From the NCBI RefSeq assembly GCF_002224125.1, contig NZ_NCSM01000088.1, positions 1-57,797 on the forward strand: a DNA stretch of 57,797 nt. Direction: 5' to 3'. The DNA comes from Streptomyces sp. NBS 14/10 (GTDB lineage: Bacteria > Actinomycetota > Actinomycetes > Streptomycetales > Streptomycetaceae). Below the pieces are notes generated by a model, which was given only the letters and a program-made list of their open reading frames with translations, had not been told where the DNA came from and searched no databases. The translations under genes and the position numbers were made by a program. Below, piece after piece: positions 48,828-56,806 of this stretch (its first letter is position 1; each line of letters begins with the position of its first letter).

Positions 48828-49669
48828 TCATAGCCCCCGTCCCGGCTGCTGATCTGCAATCGCCTGCTCTGCCATGAGGCGCACGTATAGACCATGCGGC
48901 TGCACACCAACCAGCCGGAACCCACTGGGGACCAGCTCCGGCCCCACCGCGCTCGCTGTGGTCGGCCTCGATGACGGCGAAGTCCTCGGCACGTCGATGA
49001 TCACGCGGTCGACAGCATCGGCAAGCAACTGGGCCGCTTCGTTTGCGCCGCCCTCAATCAGCACCGAACGTGCGCCTGCATCGACCAAGGTGCCCAGTGC
49101 CTTGCCAGGGACGTCTCCGAGCGGTCCGCTGGGCGCGCGGAAAACCTCTGTCCCATGGCCTCCTGGCACGCCTTCCTCAATCGTCCCGTCTCGCCGTATC
49201 GCCAGCTCGTGCGTGCGGCGGAGCTCGGTCAAGACCTGCACGCCGTGGTCCTCGTCGGCGTCAACGGTGTACGCCCACGTGATGTGCGGCCTTCCCGTGC
49301 GCAGCGAGTGCAGCCACGGGCCGAGCACAAGCAACGCTTCCTGCTCAAGAACGCCCCGCGCCACCTCGATGCCGGCATGTTCCAGCACCGCCGCGCCACC
49401 CTCCCCACGTGACATGGGGTCCATGACGGCCATCAGGACGCGGGACACCTTCGCGTCGATCAGTGCCTGTCGGCACGCGGCGGGGTCCGACCGTGTTGGT
49501 TGCACGGCTCCAGCGTCACGACGGCCGTTCCGCCCTCGGCCCGCTCCCCCGCTGCGGTGAGCGCGTTCACCTCCGCGTGGTGGTTTCCCTTGCGGAGGTG
49601 GTATCCCTCGCCGACAGGTACGCCGTCGCCGTCACGGTCGAGGATCACGCATCCAGCGGGCGGGTCCTG
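48828..49669 (-). pseudogene. ribD: RibD-like deaminase/reductase, frameshifted and N-terminally truncated
   Basis: On the minus strand the first part (49669 to about 49470) reads GCVILDRDGDGVPVGEGYHL, NHHAEVNAL (zinc His/Glu) and TLEPCNQHGRTPP (zinc Cys), the CMP/dCMP-deaminase domain of RibD. Then the frame shifts by two bases at CCGCCGCGTGCC near 49480. The rest (to 48828) continues in another frame: CRQALIDAKVSRVLMAVMDP, then the reductase domain with HITWAYTVDADEDHG and VLIEGGANEAAQLLADAVDR. The expected first 25-30 residues are also missing, because a TGA (49670-49672) precedes QDPPAGCV. An intact copy would act in riboflavin or a riboflavin-like synthesis. Confidence 0.75.
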
Positions 49670-49672
49670 TCA

Positions 49673-50014
49673 GCGTGAGGCTGGCTGCATGAGGACCACG
49701 TCGCCGGCTGGCGGGCCGCCCAGGGTGGCTTTCGGCGGCTTGTGTGTGCCGTCGTTGCCGTCGAGATTGCCGTCGTCTCCGAGCCGCAGGCATCACCTGC
49801 AAGCGATGGTTGCGCGAGACGAGACCCACGCCTGACCGGTCTCGTTTCCACACCCCTCGCACCCGCCACCACAGTGAGGGCAGCCGTGAGTTCTCGAATG
49901 CCCGCCATGTAGGCAGCGCCATACGGCTGAACCGCACCCGACACGACGCCCGTCACCCCAGCGGTGAGCGGACGACGTGGATAACTGGGTTCGCCAAACA
50001 ATCACATGAGTCAC
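49673..50014 (-). pseudogene. Small zinc-knuckle ORF split by an in-frame stop
   Basis: The minus-strand frame 50014 to 49793 ends HGCPHCGGGCEGCGNETG then QAWVSSRATIACR and a TGA. The same frame continues without other stops as LGDDGNLDGNDGTHKPPK and TLGGPPAGDVVLMQPASR until the TGA at 49670-49672, after which the ribD-like frame starts. The two CxxC pairs look like a zinc knuckle and the tail is protein-like, so the first TGA may be a nonsense mutation. I do not know the family. Beyond 50014 to the hairpin at 50126 I see nothing that looks coding. Confidence 0.35.
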
Positions 50015-50125
50015 CCGCCCTCATATTGTGGCCTCGACACGTGCCCGGCGCGCCGGGGGCGCGGGGAGGTCGCGACAGCCCGCACGCGGGTGGGGTTTGT
50101 CTCGGACGCCGCCGTCACCAGGCGT

Positions 50126-50155
50126 CCGAACGGGTCGGCTCACCGACCCGTTCGG
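50126..50155 (+). promoter_or_regulatory. Perfect hairpin that covers part of a ribosome-binding site
   Basis: CCGAACGGGTCGG (50126-50138) pairs with CCGACCCGTTCGG (50143-50155) around CTCA. The last GG of the stem belongs to GGAGG (50154-50158), the ribosome-binding site of the ATG at 50163. It could be a terminator for upstream reading or an element that hides the start site. Confidence 0.6.
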
Positions 50156-50162
50156 AGGTTTG

Positions 50163-51824
50163 ATGCACGTATCCCGTGCCTTGCGTTCGATCGTTGCCGT
50201 CGCCTCGGTGGGAGCGGCGTTGCTGGCCTCCCCGGCGTGGTCCACCACGCCCACCGCCAGAGCGGTACTGAAGACGGTCGACCACACGCAGGCCACTCGG
50301 TCCCCTGACTCCGGCCCCGCGGTGCACCATGACACCTCGCCACCGTTGCGTGAGCTGTCGCAAAGACCCAGACAGCTCCGGCGCGCTTCCGACCCCACGC
50401 CCCCCGGAAAGGGACCGCACCCGCCCTCCACCAAGGCCGCCGGACCCGACCGGGTGGTGCAGAAGCGCAACGGGAGCCGGGGGCGGATCCGGCTGGGCGT
50501 CAGTTTCGAGGGGATCCGGAAGGGCGGGGGTACCCCTCCTGACCCCAATTCCTCGGTAGGCTCTCGCCAGATCGTAGAGATCACCAACTTCAAACTCGCG
50601 GTGTACTCCAAGTCCGGCGCCACGCTACTGGGACCGCTGACGACCCAGACCCTGTTCAGCGGGTTCGGCGGACCGTGCGAGACCGCTTCGACCGCCTCCC
50701 TCGGGGACCCCGAAGTCCGCTGGGACTCCCTGGCCCACCGCTGGATCATCAACCAGTTCGCCAGCGACCCCGTAAGCAATACGAATCGACTGTGCGTGGG
50801 TGTCTCCCGCACTGCGGATGCCACCGGCGAGTACTACCGCTACGACTTCGGATATCAGAACCTCCCCGACCACCCGAAGTTCGCGGTGTGGCCGGACGCC
50901 TACTACGTGACCGCCACCGCCGCCGGGTCGCTCTTCGAGGCGTGCGCCTGGGACCGGCACAGGATGCTGCGCGGAGCCGACGCCGACCAGCAGTGCTACA
51001 CCCTCCCGGCAGCGACCATCCCGCTCGGCTCGGACCTCGACGGCAAGACCCCACCCCCGCCAGGCGAGCCCAACCTGCTGATCAACCTCGGCCCCACCGA
51101 CGACACGCTGCAGTACTGGCGGTTCCACGTCGACTGGACAGACCAGACCCGCACCACCCTCACGGGCCCGCAGGAGCTGAAGGTCGCCCCCTACACCCGG
51201 GCCTGCGAGAGTACCGATCCCACCCGCTGCGTCCCCCAGGCCGGCACCACCCAGAAACTGGATTCGCTCTCCTACTCTCCTATGTACCGGTTCGCCTACC
51301 GCAACTTCGGCGACCACCAGTCCCTGGTCGTCAACCACGCGGTCGACGCCCGCGGCGGCGTGGGCGTGCGCTGGTACGAACTGCGGCTGCGCCACGGCCG
51401 ACCGGTCGTCCACCAGCAGAGCACCTACGCTCCGGACTCCACGTACCGGTGGATGGGCTCCGCAGCCCAGAACAAGAGGGGCGACATCGCCCTGGGATAC
51501 TCACAGTCGTCCTCCCGGACCCATCCCTCGATCCGCGTAACCGGACGCCTGGCGCACGACCCACGGGACCTGATGACGTTCCACGAAACCACCGTGTGGA
51601 CCGGCGCAGGCTCCCAGACCGGGAGCAACCGCTGGGGTGACTACACCTCCATGGCGATCGACCCGGTGGACGACTGTACGTTCTGGTACACCAACCAATA
51701 CCAACCGGCCAATGGCACCGGAAACTGGAACACCCGTATCGCCTCCTTCCAGCTCTCCGACTGCCACGCCCACCATCACCGCCAAGGCCACAGCCGCCGG
51801 CACGGCCACCACCGTCACGGGTGA
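50163..51824 (+). CDS. Secreted protein with C-terminal His-rich tail
   Basis: The 553-residue protein starts at ATG 50163, after GGAGG. A signal peptide (SIVAVASVGAALLASPAWST, residues about 9-28) is followed by a basic linker and, from about residue 105, an all-beta domain: IRLGVSFEGIRKGGGTPPDP, VEITNFKLAVYSKSGATLLG, DPEVRWDSLAHRWIINQFAS, HPKFAVWPDAYYVTATAAGS and RWGDYTSMAIDPVDDCTFWY. Repeated WxxD- and DYTSxAIDPxD-like segments suggest a beta-propeller as in secreted sialidase- or BNR-type proteins. The C-terminus is CHAHHHRQGHSRRHGHHRHG, a plausible metal-binding tail. It lies next to the arsenic operon; a link with metals is inference. Confidence 0.75.
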   Translation: MHVSRALRSIVAVASVGAALLASPAWSTTPTARAVLKTVDHTQATRSPDSGPAVHHDTSPPLRELSQRPRQLRRASDPTPPGKGPHPPSTKAAGPDRVVQKRNGSRGRIRLGVSFEGIRKGGGTPPDPNSSVGSRQIVEITNFKLAVYSKSGATLLGPLTTQTLFSGFGGPCETASTASLGDPEVRWDSLAHRWIINQFASDPVSNTNRLCVGVSRTADATGEYYRYDFGYQNLPDHPKFAVWPDAYYVTATAAGSLFEACAWDRHRMLRGADADQQCYTLPAATIPLGSDLDGKTPPPPGEPNLLINLGPTDDTLQYWRFHVDWTDQTRTTLTGPQELKVAPYTRACESTDPTRCVPQAGTTQKLDSLSYSPMYRFAYRNFGDHQSLVVNHAVDARGGVGVRWYELRLRHGRPVVHQQSTYAPDSTYRWMGSAAQNKRGDIALGYSQSSSRTHPSIRVTGRLAHDPRDLMTFHETTVWTGAGSQTGSNRWGDYTSMAIDPVDDCTFWYTNQYQPANGTGNWNTRIASFQLSDCHAHHHRQGHSRRHGHHRHG

Positions 51825-51998
51825 CACCCGGGGCGGACGGCGCACCACCGTCCGCCCCGGACCCGCCGGCTGCGCTTGCCCCTTGACGACGTCGACCTCC
51901 CAGGGCTCCTTGCCGGGGCAGTGGACCCAGACCTTGTCCTGATCGCGGCCATTCGATGCAAGGTTGTGCGCTGGATCGAAAAACGTCAATATAGAAGC

Positions 51999-52403
51999 AT
52001 GTCGAAACAAGCGCTTGTGGTGCTCGGTGAAGATGGCGTTGACGAGTGCTGCCCAGGACTGCTGACCGCCCCGCTGGACGAAGCGCAGTCCGTCGAACTG
52101 GCGAAGGTGTTCAAGGCACTGGGTGATCCGGTCCGCCTACGTCTGCTGTCGATGATCGCCTCTCGGGCGGGAGGTGAGGTGTGCGTATGCGACCTGACCC
52201 CCGCCTTCGACCTGTCGCAGCCGACGATCTCGCATCACCTGAAACTGCTTCGGCAGGCCGGGCTGATCGACTGCGAGCGTCGCGGCACGTGGGTTTACTA
52301 CTGGCTGCTGCCGGAGATGACGGACCGGCTTTCCGGGATCCTCACCCGCCCCGCCGGTCAGCCGCTGCCGGAGCATACGGGGACCCCGGGAGACGCCTCA
52401 TGA
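51999..52403 (+). CDS. arsR: ArsR/SmtB-family repressor
   Basis: The 134-residue repressor starts at ATG 51999. Winged-helix: KVFKALGDPVRLRLLSMIAS, CVCDLTPAFDLSQPTISHHL (recognition helix, with the CVCD pair that binds As(III) or Sb(III)) and LLRQAGLIDCERRGTWVYYW. An extra Cys pair, DECCPGLL, lies near residue 16, which may add to metalloid binding. Its TGA overlaps the acr3 start (ATGA), so it is the first gene of the arsRBC operon and should repress its own promoter in the absence of arsenite. Confidence 0.92.
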   Translation: MSKQALVVLGEDGVDECCPGLLTAPLDEAQSVELAKVFKALGDPVRLRLLSMIASRAGGEVCVCDLTPAFDLSQPTISHHLKLLRQAGLIDCERRGTWVYYWLLPEMTDRLSGILTRPAGQPLPEHTGTPGDAS

Positions 52404-53512
52404 CTGCCGAGCCCTCAACCACACCGGTCGCCGCGCGACTGTCGTTCGTCGATCGCTTCCTCGCGGTGTGGATCCTGCTCGCGATGGCCGCCGGCCTGGG
52501 CCTGGGGCGGCTCGTTCCCGGCCTGGGCGATGCCCTGGCGAAGGTGACCGTCACCGGTGTCTCCCTGCCGATCGCGCTCGGCCTGCTGGTGATGATGTAC
52601 CCCGTGCTGGCCAAGGTCCGTTATGACCGCCTCGACACGGTCACCCGGGACCAGCGTCTGCTGATCCCCTCGCTCGTGCTGAACTGGGTCCTCGGCCCGA
52701 TGATCATGTTCGCGCTCGCCTGGCTGCTCCTGCCGGACCTGCCGGAGTACCGGACGGGCCTGATCATCGTCGGCCTGGCCCGTTGCATCGCGATGGTCAT
52801 CATCTGGAACGACCTGGCCTGCGGCGACCGCGAAGCCGCTGCCGTCCTCGTCGCCCTCAACTCCGTCTTCCAGGTGATCGCCTTCTCCGCACTCGGCTGG
52901 TTCTACCTCACGGTGCTGCCCGGCTGGCTCGGCCTGGAACAGACCGATCTTGATTTCAGCGTGTGGGAGATCGCCCGTAGCGTGCTGATCTTCCTGGGTA
53001 TCCCCCTGGTGGCAGGCTTCCTCTCTCGGCGCCTCGGCGAGAGGGCTAGGGGCCGGGAATGGTACGAGACGAAGCTCATCCCGCGCATCGGTCCCTTCGC
53101 CCTCTACGGGCTGCTGTTCACGATCGTCGTCCTGTTCGCCCTCCAAGGCGACGCGATCACCTCTCAGCCCATGGACGTGGCGCGGATCGCGGTGCCCCTG
53201 CTGGTGTACTTCGCCGTGATGTGGACCGGGTCCATGGCACTGGGCAAGGCCGTGGGCCTGGACTATTCGCGCTCGACCACGCTGGCGTTCACGGCTGCGG
53301 GCAACAACTTCGAGCTTGCCATCGCCGTCGCCGTCGCCACCTTCGGCGCCTCCTCCGGGCAAGCCCTGGCTGGAGTCGTCGGCCCGCTGATCGAGGTTCC
53401 CGTGCTGATCGGGCTCGTCTACGTAGCCCTGGCCGCCCGTCGCTACTTCTCCCAACCCACTGCCATCGCTGCCCAGAGCACACCCGCCGAGGAAGATTCC
53501 GCCCGTGTCTGA
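52400..53512 (+). CDS. acr3: Arsenite efflux permease Acr3
   Basis: The 370-residue, about 10-helix permease of the ACR3 (BART) superfamily starts at ATG 52400 (MTAEPSTTPVAARLSFVDRF). The key motif GLARCIAMVIIWNDLACGDR holds the Cys needed for As(III) transport, and FTAAGNNFELAIAVAVATFG near the end matches the second conserved helix. It extrudes arsenite with the proton gradient. It overlaps arsR (4 nt) and arsC (8 nt). Confidence 0.93.
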   Translation: MTAEPSTTPVAARLSFVDRFLAVWILLAMAAGLGLGRLVPGLGDALAKVTVTGVSLPIALGLLVMMYPVLAKVRYDRLDTVTRDQRLLIPSLVLNWVLGPMIMFALAWLLLPDLPEYRTGLIIVGLARCIAMVIIWNDLACGDREAAAVLVALNSVFQVIAFSALGWFYLTVLPGWLGLEQTDLDFSVWEIARSVLIFLGIPLVAGFLSRRLGERARGREWYETKLIPRIGPFALYGLLFTIVVLFALQGDAITSQPMDVARIAVPLLVYFAVMWTGSMALGKAVGLDYSRSTTLAFTAAGNNFELAIAVAVATFGASSGQALAGVVGPLIEVPVLIGLVYVALAARRYFSQPTAIAAQSTPAEEDSARV

Positions 53513-53930
53513 TCCCGAGAAGCCGTCCGTGTTGTTCGTCTGCGTCCACAACGCGGGCCGCTCCCAGATGGCCGCGGCTTTCCTCACCCACATCGCGGGC
53601 GACCGCATCGAAGTCCGCTCCGCCGGTTCGGCACCCGCCGAGCACGTCAACCCCGCCGTAGTGGAAGCAATGGCGGAAGTCGATGTCGACATCGCGGCAG
53701 AGATCCCGAAGGCGCTGACGGCCGAAGCCGTGCAGACGTCGGACGTGGTCATCACCATGGGCTGCGGCGATGCCTGTCCGTACTTCCCCGGCAAGACCTA
53801 CCTGGACTGGAAGCTCGATGATCCAGCCGGGCAAGGCGTCGCGGCGGTGCGGCCGATCCGGGACGAGATCCGGACCCGCGTTCAGAGCCTCGTCAGCCAA
53901 CTGACTGGCCCTGCTGATCGCCGGCAATGA
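53505..53930 (+). CDS. arsC: Arsenate reductase, low-molecular-weight phosphatase type
   Basis: The 141-residue enzyme starts at GTG 53505 (SDPEKPSVLFVCVHNAGRSQ). The CX5R loop C13-VHNAG-R19-S20 is the active site; a later Cys pair (MGCGDACP) and the DPAGQG acid loop complete the family. It reduces As(V) to As(III) for export by Acr3. The reductant in Streptomyces is probably mycothiol or thioredoxin; the sequence does not decide. Confidence 0.92.
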   Translation: MSDPEKPSVLFVCVHNAGRSQMAAAFLTHIAGDRIEVRSAGSAPAEHVNPAVVEAMAEVDVDIAAEIPKALTAEAVQTSDVVITMGCGDACPYFPGKTYLDWKLDDPAGQGVAAVRPIRDEIRTRVQSLVSQLTGPADRRQ

Positions 53931-54327
53931 GGCTCGACGCTGGTTGACGAGACGCGTGAGTACGGTACGTGGGCGGATTGGCTGAGGGCGCCGTGATCGC
54001 TCAGGGTCGGGACTACCGCGAAACGTTCCAAGTCTTCCGCCCCGGTTTGATCCGTCCGAAGAGCGGGAGAAGCGGGCTCAGGCCGGCCAGCCCGAGCACT
54101 TTGATGACAGCGATCTGTACGCGGATGTCCGTCCGACGCTGACGGCGCGACGGGATGCCGTTCTATGGGTGGGCATCGCGGACAGCGAGACCGTAGCCGA
54201 GTTGCCGGACCTGGTTGCCAAGCGGCAACAGTCCGGACGACGTTGACGGCCCGAGCGGCGCCCTGGTCGCCGTCTGATCGAAGCGCATGGCGGTTGCCGT
54301 CAACCACCGCCGTCAACCGGTAACGCC
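53931..54327. other. Gene-poor stretch with a possible ORF remnant
   Basis: There is no complete gene. One plus-strand frame from about 54061 to the TGA at 54244-54246 reads EREKRAQAGQPEHFDDSDLY and RRDAVLWVGIADSETVAELP, which has protein-like composition but no start codon; a second frame before it (VIAQGRDYRETFQVFRPGLI, from about 53995) may be the other half. Together they could be a decayed small gene. Confidence 0.35.
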
Positions 54328-54361
54328 AGAGGCCCCTTCCATCACTGGAAGGGGCCTCTGA
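54328..54361 (-). terminator. Terminator of the tRNA-Arg remnant (copy C)
   Basis: CAGAGGCCCCTTCCA and TGGAAGGGGCCTCTG form a 15-bp stem with a 4-nt loop (TCAC). It is the same element as in copy B. Confidence 0.8.
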
Positions 54362-54369
54362 GCTGGGGC

Positions 54370-54410
54370 GCTCGGCAGGATTCGAACCTGCAACCTCTTG
54401 ATCCGTAGGT
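54370..54410 (-). pseudogene. 3' half of tRNA-Arg(ACG), likely attachment-site copy (C)
   Basis: The minus strand reads CTACGGATCAAGAGG, then GCAGGTTCGAATCCTGC and CGAGCGC. It differs from copy B at only a few positions, and the same GAAC replaces the expected 5' stem. The flanks on both sides resemble those of copy B for roughly 150 bp. Confidence 0.78.
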
Positions 54411-54492
54411 TCGGGCAGGGGCCTGGTGCGGTTCTCGATGGCGGCCCGGCCTGGTGTTCGCGGTGAGCCGTTGATAGGCGCCGTGAGCCGTC

Positions 54493-54516
54493 GTTGATGT
54501 CAGTGTTGATGTCAGG
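54493..54516. repeat. Short direct repeats beside tRNA fragment C
   Basis: TTGATGTCAG occurs twice (about 54493-54516), corresponding to the 12-bp repeats near copy B. The IS701-type element begins 16 bp further on. Confidence 0.5.
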
Positions 54517-54532
54517 AGACTGTCCCCCCTAG

Positions 54533-54561
54533 TACTCCAGCTGTAGATCGCGATCTTGCTG
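54533..54561. repeat. Left terminal inverted repeat of the transposon
   Basis: 29 bp beginning TACTCCAGCTGTAGATC. It is matched in inverted form at 56774-56802 with one mismatch. CTAG precedes it (54529-54532). Confidence 0.88.
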
Positions 54562-54609
54562 GTTGGGGCTGGTCCGGGAACAGGTGCGGCCACCGTTGAT
54601 CATCGGTGT

Positions 54610-55922
54610 GTGAAGACAGAAGATCAGTCGGTGGCCGCAGGTCACAGCATAGATCCTGGCCGCTGGCAGGAAGCGTTCGAGGTCCTGATGGGTCGTATCG
54701 CGGGACGGTTCGGTCGGGTGGAACCCCGACGCCGAGTACGGGCGTTCGTGCTGGGGCTGCTGTCGGACCTGCCGCGCAAGAACTGCTGGACGCTCGCCGA
54801 GCATGCCGGGGACGCGAGCCCGTACGGTCTGCAGCACCTGCTGTCGAGGGCCAGATGGGATGCCGACGCAGTACGCGACGACGTCCGCGGCTTCGTCGTC
54901 GAGAACCTGCACCACCAGGACGCGGTGCTGGTCGTGGACGAGACCGATGACCTGAAGAAGGGCACGCACACCGTGGGCGTGCAGCGCCAGTACACCGGCA
55001 CCGCCGGACGCATCGAGAACAGTCAGGTCGCCGTCTACCTCGCCTACTCCACCCCGCACGGGCACGCGGCGATCGACCGCGAGCTGTATGTCCCGCGTTC
55101 CTGGACCGAGGATGCGGCCCGTTGCCGGGCAGCCGGGATCCCCGACGCCGTCGGCTTCGCCACGAAACCCACCCTCGCCGCCCGCATGATCGGCCGTGCA
55201 CTGGACGCCGGTGCCCTCGTGTCCTGGGTGGCCGGCGACGAGGTCTACGGAGGTAACCCCGCTTGCGAACCGACCTGGAGAGACGCAAGATCGGCTACGT
55301 ACTCGCCGTCGCCTGCGACCACCAGATTCCCACCGGCGCGGGCAAGCTCCGCGCCGACGCCCTGGTCAAGAAGCTGCCGAAGCGGGCCTGGCAGAAACTC
55401 TCCGCCGGCGCCGGAGCCAAAGGGCACCGCCTCTACGACTGGGCCCTGGCCGACATCGCCGACGACGGACCCGGCCACCGCCAGTTGCTCGTCCGCCGCA
55501 ACCGGCGCACCCGTGAACTCGCCTTCTACCGCTGTTACTCAGCCACCCCGGTTCCGCTGTCCACCTTGGTGCGGGTCGCTGGGCGCAGATGGACGGTCGA
55601 GGAGACGTTCGAGGCCAGCAAAGGCTTGGCCGGTCTGGATGAGCACCAGGTCCGCCGTTGGACTTCCTGGCACCGTTGGGTCACCCTCGCCATGCTCGCG
55701 CACGCCTTCCTCGCCGTGACCGCAGCCGTCGAACGCCGAGACCACCCAGCGGCCGAGGACCTGATCCCCCTGAGCGGCAACGAAATCCAGCATCTGTTTG
55801 CGGCACTGATCAACCCGGTCCACGACCTCGCGCACCGACTTCGCTGGTCGCGGTGGCGACGTCGCCATCAGGCCCGCGCCCGCACCTCCCACTACCGACG
55901 ACAAGCAACCACTCAACTGTGA
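54610..55922 (+). pseudogene. IS701-family transposase (DDE), frameshifted
   Basis: The start is GTG 54610 (VKTEDQSVAAGHSIDPGRWQ). The catalytic Asp residues are seen in AVLVVDETDDLKKGTHTVGV and SWVAGDEVYGGNP, and the Glu in RWTVEETFEASKGLAGLDEH. After VYGGNP (about 55260) the frame changes by -1 at a run of four C; the rest (RLRTDLERRKIGYVLAVACD, LVRRNRRTRELAFYRCYS) runs in the new frame to the TGA at 55920-55922. A fifth C would restore one protein of about 437 residues. The shift may be a mutation, a sequencing error or a programmed -1 slip on CCCC. Confidence 0.85.
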
Positions 55923-56140
55923 CCTGCCGCAGAGTCATGAGGTGAGGGCGAGGCGCTACGGGAGTGGTGCCGTCGCGTCAGGCCACCCGGTACGATCGGT
56001 GGCGGCCTGGTGCAGCCGGCCGCTCGCGCCTCTCAGGGTTGGGTGAATGCACCGTGGGTCGCCTCGCCTCGGCTCACTGAACGCGGCACCGGCCGACAAC
56101 GCGAGCATCGGCAGGACGGGCCGCGTGGAAAGCCGACGCG

Positions 56141-56692
56141 ATGACGTCCCCTACCACTGACCACGCCAAGAAACTCGCCAGACTCCTGCGCGAGGACCTC
56201 GCCACAGCGGGAATCGAGATCCCGCACAGCCTCGCACTCGAACTGATCGCCCACCAGCTCGGCACCAAGGACTGGAACGTGCTCGCCGCCCTGACGAGCC
56301 GCGCAGGACGCCCTGCCGCACCGGACATCAGCCCAGGTGTGCCGATCCTGCGCGTCATGTCCGTCGCGCAGGCACTGCCGTTCTACCGTGACTTTCTGGG
56401 CTTCGCCCTGGACTGGGAGCACCGGTTTGAGCCCGGGATGCCGCTGTATGTGCAGGTATCGCGCTCAGCAGCCGTGCTGCACCTCTCCGAACACCACGGC
56501 GACGGCACCCCCAACAGCGTGGTCTGGATCCCGGTGCGCGATGTCTCCGCCCTGCACAAGGAATTGCTCGCCCGACCGAACGCGCCCGTTCGTCCCGGAA
56601 TCGATCTGGACGCCCCCGGAGGGCCGACACTGCAGGTCATCGACCCATACGGCAACATCCTGAGATTCGCGCAGCCGCCATCCGCACAGTAG
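56141..56692 (+). CDS. Glyoxalase-superfamily protein (VOC fold with helical N-domain)
   Basis: The 183-residue protein starts at ATG 56141. Residues about 8-50 form a helical domain (AKKLARLLREDLATAGIEIP, HSLALELIAHQLGTKDWNVL) that I recall as the Glyoxalase_8-type N-terminal unit. Residues about 65-180 are a VOC domain: PILRVMSVAQALPFYRDFLG, FALDWEHRFEPGMPLYVQVS, VLHLSEHHGD and LQVIDPYGNILRFAQP, the pattern of bleomycin-binding and glyoxalase-like proteins. It could bind a drug or an electrophile. It lies inside the inverted repeats of the IS701-type element, so it moves with it. Confidence 0.85.
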   Translation: MTSPTTDHAKKLARLLREDLATAGIEIPHSLALELIAHQLGTKDWNVLAALTSRAGRPAAPDISPGVPILRVMSVAQALPFYRDFLGFALDWEHRFEPGMPLYVQVSRSAAVLHLSEHHGDGTPNSVVWIPVRDVSALHKELLARPNAPVRPGIDLDAPGGPTLQVIDPYGNILRFAQPPSAQ

Positions 56693-56773
56693 TCGCCCCC
56701 GGCAGAGCGCGCCGCAGCACGCCGTGCGCTCTGCCGACACGATCCTTCACACGGAAATTCCGCAAAGCGACGG

Positions 56774-56802
56774 CAGCAAGATCGGGATCTACAGCTGGAG
56801 TA
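56774..56802. repeat. Right terminal inverted repeat of the transposon
   Basis: Inverse of the left repeat with one mismatch (28/29). TTAG follows it (56803-56806). Confidence 0.88.
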
Positions 56803-56806
56803 TTAG

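Larger units (their letters stand above)
54533..56802 (+). mobile_element. IS701-type transposon with glyoxalase-superfamily passenger
   Basis: The element is 2270 bp, bounded by 29-bp inverted repeats that agree at 28 positions. The flanking tetranucleotides are CTAG on the left and TTAG on the right; both fit the YTAR targets known for the IS701 family, though they are not identical. It contains one transposase (54610-55922, frameshifted) and, further inside, an intact glyoxalase-superfamily gene (56141-56692) in the same direction. IS701 elements are usually about 1.4-1.5 kb and carry only the transposase, so the extra 0.8 kb is a passenger. I found no second inverted repeat copy between transposase and passenger that would mark a simple IS. 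Confidence 0.8.
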
